Of a stretch of DNA of 64,000 nucleotides, positions 47,011-56,486 are shown piece by piece. How positions within the stretch are numbered: position 1 is the stretch's first letter; every line of letters begins with the position of its first letter. The stretch is from Paraburkholderia sp. PGU19 (GTDB taxonomy: Bacteria > Pseudomonadota > Gammaproteobacteria > Burkholderiales > Burkholderiaceae), in the NCBI RefSeq assembly GCF_013426915.1, contig NZ_AP023179.1, positions 1,364,001 to 1,428,000 on the forward strand, written 5' to 3'. The position numbers and the translations under genes were made by a program. The notes beneath the pieces are model-generated. The model saw only the letters and a program-made list of their open reading frames with translations, made no database searches and had not been told where the DNA came from.

Positions 47011-47045
47011 ATAGGGTTCGTGACGGATTTGGTTTGCTTGCCTTT

Positions 47046-47705
47046 GCGCTGGCATCCGCGATTCGTTATCTAGCTTCAAGCGTTGCCCCTGTGCGGGGCG
47101 GCACCTACTTTTCTTTGCCGCCGCAAAGAAAAGTAGGCAAAAGAAAGCGGCTAACACCGCCAGCCCGTGCTCTTATCCACGGGCCCTCAAGGTCCCCATG
47201 CTTCATACGGCTGTGCCCCGGTTGGCGCGCGTTGCCAACGCTTCGAATGAACGCCTCACCCGCTTCAAATACCCATACTTAGGCCGGCGGCAGCGAATGG
47301 TTTGTGCCGCCCAGGTGACAAACTGTGTGTAGGTTGTCGCGTCGTATAGGTTGGCGCTCTTACAGCGTGGAACGCGTGCGCTATCGGTCCGGAGTGGTGC
47401 ATTTATGGTGCGAACGCCTACACACAGTTTGCCACCTGGGCGGCGGTGGAAGATCTGGCACGGCAGGCTGCAACGCGGGTGGGTGAAGTGGGTGAGGCGT
47501 ATAGAGAGAGCGTTGGCAACGAGCGCGGACTGGCGCGTTGCCGTGTGAAGCGTAAGAACCTTTGGGGGCCCTCAGGCAGGAAGAAATGTTGGCGGTGTGA
47601 GCCGCTTTCTTTTGCCTACTTTTCTTTGCGGCGGCAAAGAAAAGTAGGTGCCGCCCCGCACAGGGGCGACGCATGAAGCACGGTAACGCATCGCGGATGC
47701 CAGCG
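47046..47705. repeat. Large nested palindromic repeat, copy 2
   Basis: This is a 660 bp intact copy in the opposite orientation to copy 1. Outer arms GCGCTGGCATCCGCGAT...ATCGCGGATGCCAGCG bound it. Inside are CCCCTGTGCGGGGCGGCACC and its inverse, the CCTACTTTTCTTTG hairpins on both sides, AGCGGCTAACACCGCC-type arms, GTTGCCAACGCTTCGAATG arms (47231-47266 with 47485-47520) and the 137 bp core. A further partial outer arm lies at about 47723-47770. It separates the convergent codA and prlC genes. Confidence 0.85.
47307..47443. repeat. 137 bp core of palindromic repeat, copy 2
   Basis: 27 bp inverted repeats (47307-47333 and 47417-47443, one mismatch) flank an 83 bp centre that matches the reverse complement of the copy 1 centre at 75 of 83 positions. 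The total length is exactly 137 bp in both copies. Confidence 0.85.
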
Positions 47706-47776
47706 TAAATGCCAGAACACCACACGGCGACGCGTGAAGCACGCTAACGAAACGCGGATGCCAGCGAAAGAGCCAC

Positions 47777-47810
47777 AAAAAAGCGGGCCCGGCAACCCCG
47801 AACCCGCCCT
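47777..47810 (-). terminator. Terminator of prlC
   Basis: The stem GCGGGTTCGG/CCGGGCCCGC (two wobble pairs) with a 5 nt loop is followed on the minus strand by six T. It lies about 77 bp after the prlC stop. Confidence 0.75.
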
Positions 47811-47886
47811 TTAAGTTAACTCTGCATACACCGCGGAGCGGCAAACCAAATGCCACACAAACCCGCGCTCTACCGCATCAAAACCG

Positions 47887-50001
47887 TCAATGCGCCCCAC
47901 CTGGCACCGCATCCGGCGCCATGCCGTTGTGCCGCAGCAGCGCATCGATATTCGGCTCGCGGCCACGGAACGCCTTGAACGATTCCATCGCGGGACGGCT
48001 GCCGCCCACTTCGAGAATCTCCTTGCGGTAACGCGTGCCCGTTGCCGCATCGAGCACGCTGCCTTTGCCCGCTTGCGCGGCTTCTTCGAACGCGGCGTAA
48101 GCATCGGCGGACAGTACTTCGGCCCACTTGTAGCTGTAGTAGCCCGCCGCGTAGCCGCCCGCAAAAATGTGGCTGAAGGTATTCGGCCAGCGCGAGAACG
48201 ACGCTTGCGGAATCACGTGGAAGCGTTCGTTGATCTCACGCGCCAGATAGTTCGCGCTCTTTGCGCCCGACGTGTCGAAGTCGACGTGCAGCTTCATGTC
48301 GAACATCGAGAACACGATCTGACGCAGCGTGCCCAGCCCGCTCTGGAAGTTCTTCGCGGCGAGCATCTTGTCGAACAGGTCGCGCGGCAGCGGCTTGGCC
48401 GTATCGACGTGCGACGTCATGTCGCTCAGCACGTCCCACTCCCAGCAGAAGTTTTCCATGAACTGCGACGGCAGTTCGACGGCATCCCATTCGACGCCGT
48501 TGATGCCCGACACGCCGAGCTCGTCGACGCGCGTCAGCATGTGATGCAGACCGTGACCGAACTCGTGGAACAGCGTGATCACTTCATCGTGCGTGAAGCA
48601 CGCGGGTTTGCCGCCGACGGGTGCCGAGAAGTTGCACGTCAGATACGCGACGGGCGTCTGCACCGCGCCGTTGACGGGCTTGCGGCGCGAGCGGGCGTCG
48701 TCCATCCACGCGCCGCCGCGCTTGCCTTCGCGCGCGTACAGGTCGAGATAGAACTGCGCAACGAGCCCGCCGTCCTGATTCTCGACGCGGAAGAAGCGCA
48801 CGTCCGGGTGCCACGTCGCTGCTTCGTCGCGGCGGATCTTCACGCCGAACAGTGTCTCCGTGACCTTGAACAGGCCCTTGAGCACCGTGTCTTCCGGGAA
48901 ATACTGCTTCACTTCGTTCTCGGAGAACGAATAGCGCTTCTCACGCAGGCGTTCGGCGGCAAACGCGACATCCCACGGCTGGAGTTCGGCGAGACCCAGC
49001 TCACTCGCAGCGAACTCGCGCAGTTCCTTCCAGTCGTGCTCGGCGTGCGGACGCGCGCGCGTCGCGAGGTCTTCGAGGAACGCCATCACCTGTTCCGGCG
49101 ACTCGGCCATCTTCGGCGCGAGCGACACCTCGGCGAAGTTCTTGAATCCGAGCATGTGCGCTTCTTCTTCGCGCAGCTTCAGCGCGTCAGCGACGATGCC
49201 CGTGTTGTCCCAGTCGGTATTGCCCTTGCCGTATTGCGGCCCGAGTTCCGACGCGCGCGTGACATAAGCGCGGTACATCGTCTCGCGCATCGCGCGGTTT
49301 TCTGAATACTGCATGACGGGGAAGTACGACGGGAAATGCAGCGTGAACTTCCAGCCGCTCTTGCCTTCGCGCTCGGCTGCTTCGCGCGCGGCTTCGATCA
49401 CGTCGTCGGGCAAGCCCGTCAGTTCGTCCTTGCTTTCGGCGATGAACGCGTATGCATTCGTCGCATCGAGTACGTGATCCGAGAATGCTTTCGACAGTGC
49501 GGCCTGGCGTTCCTGCAGTTCCGCGAAACGCGGCTTCTGATCTTCAGGCAGTTCGGCGCCCGACAGTCTGAAGTCACGCAGCGAGTTGTTCAGGATCTTC
49601 TTGCGTTCGCCCGTCAGCGATTCGAAATCATCGGCGGCGGCAATGGTCTTGTACTTCTCGTACAACGCCAGATTCTGCCCGACGCTCGACCAGAACTCGG
49701 TGACGCGCGGCAGGTTCTCGCCGTACACGGCGCGCAGCTCGGGCGTATCGGCGACGGCGTTCAGGTGGCCGATCACGCCCCAGGCGCGCGACAGCGGCTC
49801 CGTCGCGCGTTCGACGGGTTCGACGACCTCGGCCCACGACGCCGGCGTCGACGGCTCGGCCGCGCGGTCGACTGCCGCGCTCGCATTCGCGAGCAGCACA
49901 TCGAGGGCAGGGGTTACATGTTCGGGGCGGATCTCGCCAAAGCGCGGCAGATCGGAGAAATCGAGGAGCGGATTGTCGGATGTCGATTGAGAGGTGGACA
50001 T
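47887..50001 (-). CDS. prlC: Oligopeptidase A (M3 zinc metallopeptidase)
   Basis: This is a 704-residue cytoplasmic peptidase of family M3A. The zinc site is complete: HEFGHGLHH with the distal glutamate in the following helix (GVEWDAVELPSQFMENF). A long N-terminal helical region precedes it. It degrades signal peptides and short peptides, and can suppress lamB signal-sequence defects in E. coli. ATG 50001 has an AGGAAGC ribosome binding site. The gene is monocistronic and ends before a good terminator. Confidence 0.94.
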   Translation of the reverse strand: MSTSQSTSDNPLLDFSDLPRFGEIRPEHVTPALDVLLANASAAVDRAAEPSTPASWAEVVEPVERATEPLSRAWGVIGHLNAVADTPELRAVYGENLPRVTEFWSSVGQNLALYEKYKTIAAADDFESLTGERKKILNNSLRDFRLSGAELPEDQKPRFAELQERQAALSKAFSDHVLDATNAYAFIAESKDELTGLPDDVIEAAREAAEREGKSGWKFTLHFPSYFPVMQYSENRAMRETMYRAYVTRASELGPQYGKGNTDWDNTGIVADALKLREEEAHMLGFKNFAEVSLAPKMAESPEQVMAFLEDLATRARPHAEHDWKELREFAASELGLAELQPWDVAFAAERLREKRYSFSENEVKQYFPEDTVLKGLFKVTETLFGVKIRRDEAATWHPDVRFFRVENQDGGLVAQFYLDLYAREGKRGGAWMDDARSRRKPVNGAVQTPVAYLTCNFSAPVGGKPACFTHDEVITLFHEFGHGLHHMLTRVDELGVSGINGVEWDAVELPSQFMENFCWEWDVLSDMTSHVDTAKPLPRDLFDKMLAAKNFQSGLGTLRQIVFSMFDMKLHVDFDTSGAKSANYLAREINERFHVIPQASFSRWPNTFSHIFAGGYAAGYYSYKWAEVLSADAYAAFEEAAQAGKGSVLDAATGTRYRKEILEVGGSRPAMESFKAFRGREPNIDALLRHNGMAPDAVPGGAH

Positions 50002-50412
50002 GATGCTTCCTGTCTGACGCGGTAAATGAACGCCCGGATGATGCGTTTCCGGGCCTGAAACGTAAGCGGCGCGCATGACGCGCGCAGCACGCGGCGCGTG
50101 CGCGCGGGTCGTGCGACGCCCTGCAAGGTGGATATTGGGGCGCCGTTCGCCGTTTCCAACTGGTTCAGCTGTTATCGGCCAATCTCCAGCCGGTTGCAGC
50201 ACAAATTATCAGAACTGCCGCTCGCGCGCAGTGGTAGCGGGCTCAGACGTATTTGTACCAGAACGAGAGGGTGGGCAAGCGCACGGTCGCGGCGCGCGTT
50301 CTCGCGCATCGTTGAGACGTCCGCACGCAGATGGCATGGCGTGCGGTTTCCGTTTCCTTCGGTGGCCGTTCACGCCCGCGTGCCGGCCCGCCAGCATCAG
50401 GTGGCTCTCGCG
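50002..50412. other. Divergent region between prlC and acyltransferase genes
   Basis: These 411 bases hold the two divergent promoters. The sequence is high in GC, with no recognised open frame, RNA gene or operator. An in-frame extension of the acyltransferase here is rich in Arg and Ser and not membrane-like. Confidence 0.5.
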
Positions 50413-51573
50413 ATGACTCCGCATCCCCAGACACTGTCGGGCGCACTTGCGCGCGACGCGAACAATTTCGATCTCGTTCGACTGGTCGCCGCGTGCGCCG
50501 TCGTCTATTGCAACGCGTACGTGATCCAGCAGACGGATGCCGGCGATGGCATCGCGGCGGCGCTTGGCTTCGGCGGCGCGGGCTATCTCGGCGTGTATGC
50601 GTTCTTTCTGATGAGCGGGCTGCTGGTGAGCGCGAGCTTCGAGCGGCAGCGCTCGGTGCCGCGCTTCGTCGCGCTGCGGCTCGCGCGTTTGCTGCCCGCC
50701 GTGGTCGGCGCGTCGCTGGTGGCGATCTTCGTCGTCGGGCCGATTTTCACGACGCTTGCGCTGCACGACTATTTCACGTCGGGTGCCACATGGCGAAACC
50801 TCGACTATTTCTCGACGCTCATGATGAAGCGCGGCTGGACATTGCCGGGTGTGTTCGAGCACAACCGTTTCGTGCGCGACATCTGCGCGCCGTTGTGGAC
50901 GCTGCCGCTCCAGATCTATTGCTATGGGCTCGTGCTGGTCGTGGGCATGGCCGGCTTGCTGTCGACGCGCTGGCGCAGCGTGATCGCGGTATTGATCGCG
51001 GTGGCCGTGCTGACGGTGCGTGTGCGTCTGCCCGATCTGCAGATCGGCTGGCGTGATTTCCCGGACAAGGCGGGCGGCTATGCGTTCTTTCCTGAGCCGT
51101 TCTTCTTTCTCGGCATGCTGCTGTACGGATGGCGCGAGCGCATCAGCCTCAGCGGCCTGACCGCGTGTGGTCTGCTGCTGGTGTTTCTGGTGTTTCGCGA
51201 TACGGCGGGCGCGCAGGCGCTGTTCTATGTCGCGTTCGTTTATGGGCTGCTATGGGTGAGCGTGACGCCGATGTTGCGTGGCTGGGTGCCGCGTCACGAC
51301 TACTCGTACGCGATCTATCTTTACGGCTTCATGGTCCAGCAATGCGTGGCAGCGCTCGCGCCGCGCATGCCGCCAATGCTGTCGATCGTCGTCAGTGCGC
51401 CGTTCATTTTTGCGCTGGCAGCGTTCTCGTCGCGCTGGATCGAGCGTCCGGTGATGAACTGGTGCCGCGCGCGCATCGCGCGCATTGACGCGCGTCAGCA
51501 AGAACGCCGTGATGCGCCCGAAGCGGCATCGATGCGCGCGTCCGACCTCGCGGTCCGCTGGCCGCCGCTTTGA
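50413..51573 (+). CDS. Acyltransferase family 3 (OafA/YrhL-like) membrane protein
   Basis: This is a 386-residue integral membrane acyltransferase with about ten hydrophobic helices. The family signature NNFDLVRLVAACAVVYCNAYV is near the N-terminus, and FFLMSGLLVSASFERQ with LRLARLLPAV follow. The usual catalytic His of H-x10-R is replaced here by Asn in VYCNAY. Such proteins O-acylate exopolysaccharide, lipopolysaccharide or peptidoglycan. No glycosyltransferase genes are adjacent, so the acceptor is unknown. ATG 50413 was chosen because the residues before it are not hydrophobic. Confidence 0.82.
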   Translation: MTPHPQTLSGALARDANNFDLVRLVAACAVVYCNAYVIQQTDAGDGIAAALGFGGAGYLGVYAFFLMSGLLVSASFERQRSVPRFVALRLARLLPAVVGASLVAIFVVGPIFTTLALHDYFTSGATWRNLDYFSTLMMKRGWTLPGVFEHNRFVRDICAPLWTLPLQIYCYGLVLVVGMAGLLSTRWRSVIAVLIAVAVLTVRVRLPDLQIGWRDFPDKAGGYAFFPEPFFFLGMLLYGWRERISLSGLTACGLLLVFLVFRDTAGAQALFYVAFVYGLLWVSVTPMLRGWVPRHDYSYAIYLYGFMVQQCVAALAPRMPPMLSIVVSAPFIFALAAFSSRWIERPVMNWCRARIARIDARQQERRDAPEAASMRASDLAVRWPPL

Positions 51574-51684
51574 TGACGGGATGATGCTGTTATGTCCGCG
51601 ATCCGCGGATGACGCGCGCCCGGCTCGTTGTGACAAGCCGGACGGCGGTTGATGACGCGCCGTGAAGCGCGTCGAGTCGATTGC

Positions 51685-52542
51685 TCAGGCGTTGCCTGCG
51701 GCGCGCTCGGCCGCTTCGATCGTATTGACGAGCAGCATCGTGATCGTCATCGGACCGACGCCGCCCGGCACGGGCGTGATATGGCCGGCCACTTCCTTGA
51801 CGTTCGCGAAGTCGACGTCGCCGCACAGCTTGCCGTTCTCGTCGCGATTCATGCCGACGTCGATCACCGTCGCGCCCGGCTTCACCATGTCGGCCGTCAG
51901 CGTGTTGCGCAGGCCCGTCGCCACCACGACGACATCCGCGTCGCGCGTGTACGCGGCGATGTCGCGCGTCTTGCTGTGGCAGATCGTGACCGTCGCGTTC
52001 GCTTCGAGCAGCAACAGCGCCATCGGCTTGCCGACGATATTCGAGCGGCCGATCACGACGGCATTCGCGCCCTTCAGATCGATGCCGTAAGCCTCGAACA
52101 TCTTCATCACGCCATACGGCGTGCACGGGCGGAACAGCGGCTTGCCCGTCATCAGCGCGCCGGCGTTCGCGACGTGAAAGCCGTCCACATCTTTCTCGGG
52201 CGCGATGGCCTCGATCACCTTGTGGCTGTCGATATGCTTCGGCAGCGGCAGCTGCACGAGAATGCCGTGGATTTTCGGATCGCGGTTGAGCGCGTCGATG
52301 CGCGCAAGCAGATCGGCTTCCGTCATCGTCGCGGGATAGCGGTCATACGACGAGAAGAGGCCGCTGTCCTCGCACGCTTTCACCTTGTTGCGGACATAGA
52401 CCTCGCTCGCCGGATTGTCGCCGACGAGTACGACGGCGAGACCCGGCTGGTGTCCACGGGCGGTGAGGGCGGCGGCACGCGTGGCGACGTCGGCGCGCAA
52501 GGTCTTGGAAAGGGCGGTGCCGTCGATCAGTTTGGCTGTCAT
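51685..52542 (-). CDS. folD: Methylenetetrahydrofolate dehydrogenase/cyclohydrolase
   Basis: This is a 285-residue bifunctional enzyme of one-carbon metabolism, converting methylene-THF to methenyl-THF (NADP-linked) and then to formyl-THF. Motifs are [13 protein letters not shown] with the catalytic lysine, [36 protein letters not shown] (dinucleotide binding) and [13 protein letters not shown]. Length matches FolD (285-290). It is monocistronic with no close neighbour on its strand. Confidence 0.95.
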   Translation of the reverse strand: MTAKLIDGTALSKTLRADVATRAAALTARGHQPGLAVVLVGDNPASEVYVRNKVKACEDSGLFSSYDRYPATMTEADLLARIDALNRDPKIHGILVQLPLPKHIDSHKVIEAIAPEKDVDGFHVANAGALMTGKPLFRPCTPYGVMKMFEAYGIDLKGANAVVIGRSNIVGKPMALLLLEANATVTICHSKTRDIAAYTRDADVVVVATGLRNTLTADMVKPGATVIDVGMNRDENGKLCGDVDFANVKEVAGHITPVPGGVGPMTITMLLVNTIEAAERAAGNA

Positions 52543-52883
52543 GGTCGGTCGAGAATGGGCGTTTCGGAATGCGGGCGGGGCAGGCAGGCGCGGGGCGTGT
52601 GATCACGTTGCCGCGCATGCCGCGCGTCGTGCTGCTGCGCATGCGCTCGCGACGCTCGCTCAAGGCGGACGCAGCGAATCGCACGGATGGCGCTCGAAGG
52701 CAGGTACGGGTCGCATGCCGGAAAGCGCACGGCGCGAAAACCGCGCCGCAGCGAAGTTCGACATTATACCGTCGGGACCGCGTACGCGATGACCCACGGT
52801 GACGCGGAACGATATCGCGTGGCAGCGGCCGTCGGGGTAGCGAACGCCGCCGCCACGCGCTCAGCGCAGTTTCAACGCACAGC
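52543..52883. other. Intergenic region between folD and the DUF2950 gene
   Basis: No gene is supported in these 341 bases. They form the upstream region of folD and the downstream end of the DUF2950 gene, both on the minus strand. No clear hairpin with a T run was found, so the DUF2950 terminator is unassigned. Confidence 0.45.
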
Positions 52884-53840
52884 TCAAGGCTGTGTCGCTT
52901 GCCACGAGGCGTCGGGATTGAACGACGTGATCGTGGACGCGACATGCGGTGTCTGCGGCCCGAGATTCTTCTCGTAAACCTGGCCGTTCTGATTGACGAT
53001 GAAGCTCATCACACCCGTCTTGCCGTATTCGGCCGGCCACGCGACAAGGGCGAAGCCCTTCGACAGCACGCCGTCCTGCACGTAGTTCTGCGCGCCGCCG
53101 TCGGCCTTCGCGCCTTGCGACGTGAGAATGCGGTAGTGGTAACCGTAGTACGCTTCGCCCGGCGCGATCTGATGCGGCATCGTCGCGGCGAGTGGACCGA
53201 GCGGGCTTTCGGGCTCGCCGGGTGCTGTCGGCCAGTAAAGGCCGTCCTGCTTGCCCGGCGAACTGATGAACTTCTGCGCATAGTGCTGCATCTGCTTGCG
53301 GTAGTCGTTTTGCGCGTCGACATAGGCGAGCGACGTCAGAATCGCCGCGCGTTCGTTGCGGCCGATGCGGCGCGTGAGCATTTCATCCGTGGCGGCGGGC
53401 GTGTTGAACTGCCAGCCGCGCGCCGTCTGCACGATGGGAATGGGCAGTGTCCAGCCTTCGTCGCCGACGGCGAGATGCACGCTCTTGCGGCCCGCCTGCG
53501 GTGCCGGGTCGTCGACGATCCGGTGGCCTTTCGCCCATTGTCCGAGGAACGCGTAGATGTCGTCCTCGCCGATATTGGTGGTCGGGATGTAGCGCCCGAA
53601 GTTTTTGCCGAGCACCTTTTCCATCGCGGGATGATCGCTGGTCGCGAGCGCGTTCGCGAACGCACTTGCGGCGGCATCGGGTGTCGGGTAGACGGCCTGC
53701 GCAGAGGCGGGCTGCGAAGCCGCGAACATCGCGCTGGCGGCGACCGCAGCGAACGTGCGCGAAAGCGCCGCACGCGGCGCGCGGCGGATAGCTGCGCGAA
53801 TCGATTGGCGGGTTGGTAAGCAGGTTAATTTGCCGGTCAT
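52884..53840 (-). CDS. DUF2950 exported protein
   Basis: This is a 318-residue protein with a signal peptide (hydrophobic AAVAASAMFAAS, cleavage near AQA-VYP) and the DUF2950 layout: ATDEMLTRRIGRNERAAIL, FISSPGKQDGLYWPTA, YYGYHYRILTSQG and TGVMSFIVNQNGQVYEKNLG. It should be periplasmic and its function is unknown. It follows the DUF3300 gene after 80 bp on the same strand; the two families occur side by side in many proteobacteria and probably act together at the envelope. The signal peptide region is unusually Arg-rich before the core. Confidence 0.88.
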   Translation of the reverse strand: MTGKLTCLPTRQSIRAAIRRAPRAALSRTFAAVAASAMFAASQPASAQAVYPTPDAAASAFANALATSDHPAMEKVLGKNFGRYIPTTNIGEDDIYAFLGQWAKGHRIVDDPAPQAGRKSVHLAVGDEGWTLPIPIVQTARGWQFNTPAATDEMLTRRIGRNERAAILTSLAYVDAQNDYRKQMQHYAQKFISSPGKQDGLYWPTAPGEPESPLGPLAATMPHQIAPGEAYYGYHYRILTSQGAKADGGAQNYVQDGVLSKGFALVAWPAEYGKTGVMSFIVNQNGQVYEKNLGPQTPHVASTITSFNPDASWQATQP

Positions 53841-53920
53841 GACTGACTCCTGTCGACCAGAGCTGGCGCTTGAGCGGCTGCTTCAGGTCCAATCCAAGAT
53901 GGTTGCTGTCGATCGATCTT

Positions 53921-55255
53921 CTAGCGGCGATGGAATCCGCCACCGCCACCGCCACCGCCACGCTGGAAGCCTCCACCGCCTCCGCCGCCTCCGCCGCCAT
54001 GCTGGAAGCCTCCACCACCACCACCACCACCGGACCGGCCGCCGCCCGCCTGCGCGCCATTGAACTGCTGTCCGCCGCCGCCCGAGCCGAGCCGGTTGTT
54101 CGCGCCACCGTTGTTCGCCAGCGACTGGCGGCTCGCCTGGCCGCGCTGCAACTCCTGCCGCGAGCCCGCGGCGTCGCCCGAGCCGCGCAAAGCGTTGTCG
54201 CGGTTCAGGTTTTGCGCGCTGTTGCGGACATTGCCCGCGTTAGCGCCGCCCTGATGGATGTTCTGCACGCGCTGGCTCGCGTTGCCGCTCAGGTTCTGGC
54301 CGGTGCGGTTCTGCAGCGTCTGCTGCGCCTGCGCCCGCGACGCGTCGCGCCCGCGAAACTGGTCGCGCTGCGCAGCGACATTGCTGTTGTTGAGATTGGC
54401 GTTGTTGCGATTGAAGTTCGCGTTATTGCGGTTGATGCTCTCGTTGCGGTTCCAGTTCGCGGTTGACGTATTCGAGTTGATCCGGTTGTTGACGTTGATG
54501 TTGTTGTAGCGGTTGACGTTGATGTTGACGTCATGGTTGTTCCAGTTGAAGCCGCCCCATAGCGAATTGGCGACGGCCACGCCCGCGCCGAACGCTAGCC
54601 CTGTCATGAACCCCGATGCGATCGCGTAACCGGGAGGCGGCGGCATATAGACGGGCGGATAGGCCGGGTAGGGCCACGTGCCGTAGACGACGGTCGGGTT
54701 ATAGGTCGGCACGTAGACCACCTGCGGATTGGCGGGCACGATCTGGATCGTGCTCTGCTCGACGATCACCTTTTGCTGCTCGCTCGATTTCAGATTGCCA
54801 GACGACTGCGCCTGCTTGCGCAAGCGCTGCACCGAGTCCATCACATCGTTCGGCTGCGCGAGGAACGCGTTGCCGATCTGCTGCACCCAGTCGGGTTTCG
54901 AGTCCATCGTCGCGAGCACCTGCGGAAACGCGACCAGCGATTGCACGCTCGGGTCCCACGGTTCCGAGGCGACGGCTTTCACGGCGTCATCGCCCTTGTA
55001 CTGCGAGTTCGCCTTCGACCACGCGGCGGCCGCCGTCACGTCCTGCGGGAACGTCGATGCCATCAGCACCTGCGCGAGCAGCGCGTCGGGGTAGAGCGCA
55101 ATGGGCGCTGTCAGCGAATCGAGTTGCTGGTTCGAGACTTTCGCGGGCGTTTGCGCGACAGCGTCAGTGGGCGCGACGAAGCACGCAGCGAGCGGCATGC
55201 CTGCCAGCGCCGCGCAGACGAGCCACGTGCGCGGCCTGTAGGGTCCGTAACGTTT
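53921..55255 (-). CDS. DUF3300 exported protein with low-complexity tail
   Basis: This is a 444-residue exported protein. After the signal peptide the DUF3300 domain covers about residues 50-190, with LDSLTAPIALYPDALLAQVLMA, WSKAN, WDPSVQSLVAFPQVL and the VYVPTYNPTVVYGTWPYPAY segment. The C-terminal 200 residues are low-complexity: Asn-rich repeats (NVNRYNNINVNNRIN), then Gln/Arg/Ala and finally long Gly tracts. The GTG start was chosen because AAGGAGG lies 8 nt upstream, with VKRYGPYRP following. It precedes the DUF2950 gene. Function is unknown; a surface or matrix-binding role is possible. Confidence 0.88.
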   Translation of the reverse strand, partial: KRYGPYRPRTWLVCAALAGMPLAACFVAPTDAVAQTPAKVSNQQLDSLTAPIALYPDALLAQVLMASTFPQDVTAAAAWSKANSQYKGDDAVKAVASEPWDPSVQSLVAFPQVLATMDSKPDWVQQIGNAFLAQPNDVMDSVQRLRKQAQSSGNLKSSEQQKVIVEQSTIQIVPANPQVVYVPTYNPTVVYGTWPYPAYPPVYMPPPPGYAIASGFMTGLAFGAGVAVANSLWGGFNWNNHDVNINVNRYNNINVNNRINSNTSTANWNRNESINRNNANFNRNNANLNNSNVAAQRDQFRGRDASRAQAQQTLQNRTGQNLSGNASQRVQNIHQGGANAGNVRNSAQNLNRDNALRGSGDAAGSRQELQRGQASRQSLANNGGANNRLGSGGGGQQFNGAQAGGGRSGGGGGGGGFQHGGGGGGGGGGFQRGGGGGGGGFHRR

Positions 55256-55841
55256 CACGATGAGAACCTCCTTGCTGCGTTGTGAGCGCAACGGCTGCCG
55301 GGCGAGGCCGGCGTGCCGTCACGCGGTCTTGTGGCAATGGAGCGACAAGCGGACGATGGTGTACGGCGACTGATAATGGAAGTGGGCGGGACGCGCAAGG
55401 GCAATCTGAAGTCGCGGTGTTGTCCGCGGCCAGGGCGCTGCATGCGACGCGCATCGCGGCCAGCGATGCACGCGTCGCGCCCGCATTGCACGTTTCGGGC
55501 ATGGGTCGCTTTTTCGGTTGATCTGGTATGTAAGTTAGAAAGCGGAGCCGCGACTGTCAATGCGCGATATCAAACTCGAACGCGCACTCTCGACCCGGAC
55601 GCGCTCGCGATGCGAGGCGGGCTGAATCGAAGGCAATGCGAGTCAGTTGGGAGCGCTAATGAAATGAGGGCGACGCGCACGACGAAGAATCGTGCGGAAG
55701 AGGAGGGGAACTCTGGCGCCAGAGACAGCGCCGCGTGACGGCCTCAGCGGGCGTCAACGTTGCTTCATGTGCCTGCGCAACGAAGCGCAAGAAAATCGCG
55801 GCCATCACGCGATGACGACCGCGACGCGTATTACTGCGGTA
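55256..55841. other. Intergenic region upstream of the DUF3300 gene
   Basis: These 586 bases contain no supported gene. Open frames are arginine-rich antisense-type frames. A perfect 14 bp palindrome CTCTGGCGCCAGAG lies at 55711-55724, about 130 bp from the end of the FixJ-type gene. Nothing else is recognised. Confidence 0.5.
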
Positions 55842-56486
55842 TTACTGCGCCGGTTGCGGCTTGTTAGACAACGCGAGACGCAGCAGATCGGCGACCGTGT
55901 TCACGTTGAGCTTTTCCATGATGTTCGCGCGGTGCGCTTCGACCGTCTTGATGCTGATGCCGAGGTCGTCGGCGATCTGCTTGTTCAGGCGGCCCGCGAT
56001 GATGCGCTCGAGCACCTGATGCTCGCGCGCCGTGAGCTTGCCCAGACGCTCGGCGGCGGCGCGCTGCTGCTGCACGCTGCTGCTTTCGCTGCGCGCCTTG
56101 TCGAGCATGCGCTCGACCAGCTTGCGCAGTTCGGCTTCATCGAACGGTTTTTCGATGAAATCCATCGCGCCTTTCTTCATCGTCGACACGGCCATCGGCA
56201 CGTCGCCGTGTCCCGTCACGAAGATGATCGGGAGCAGCGTGTTGTCGGCGATCAGGCGCTCCTGCAGTTCGAGCCCGCTCATGCCCGACATCCGCACGTC
56301 GAGAATCAGGCACGCGATCTGACCGGGATGCTGATGCGGCTGCCATGCGTCGATGAACTGCTCGGCGCTGGAGAAGCACTGAACGCGGTAACCGTTCGCC
56401 TCCAGCAGCCAGCGCAGCGAATCTCGCACCGCTTCATCGTCGTCGACGACAAACACGGTTTCCTGTGTGGTAACTGGGGTGTTCAT
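55842..56486 (-). CDS. FixJ-family response regulator
   Basis: This is a 214-residue regulator. The receiver has FVVDDDEAVRDSLRWLL, the phospho-Asp in CLILDVRMSGMSG and the switch Thr in IIFVTGHGDV. The Lys is in FIEKPFDEAEL. A LuxR-type helix-turn-helix (LTAREHQVLERIIAGRLNKQIA, ISIKTVEAHRANIMEKL) completes it. Its ATG overlaps the stop of the PAS kinase (ATGA), so the two are translated together and form a FixL/FixJ-type pair. It is divergent from aceE. Confidence 0.93.
   Translation of the reverse strand: MNTPVTTQETVFVVDDDEAVRDSLRWLLEANGYRVQCFSSAEQFIDAWQPHQHPGQIACLILDVRMSGMSGLELQERLIADNTLLPIIFVTGHGDVPMAVSTMKKGAMDFIEKPFDEAELRKLVERMLDKARSESSSVQQQRAAAERLGKLTAREHQVLERIIAGRLNKQIADDLGISIKTVEAHRANIMEKLNVNTVADLLRLALSNKPQPAQ

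Noticed and set aside
53921..54060. Short G/C-rich tandem repeats in DNA, possibly a CRISPR or minisatellite
   Set aside because: They are the codons of Gly tracts in the DUF3300 protein, with no spacer structure.
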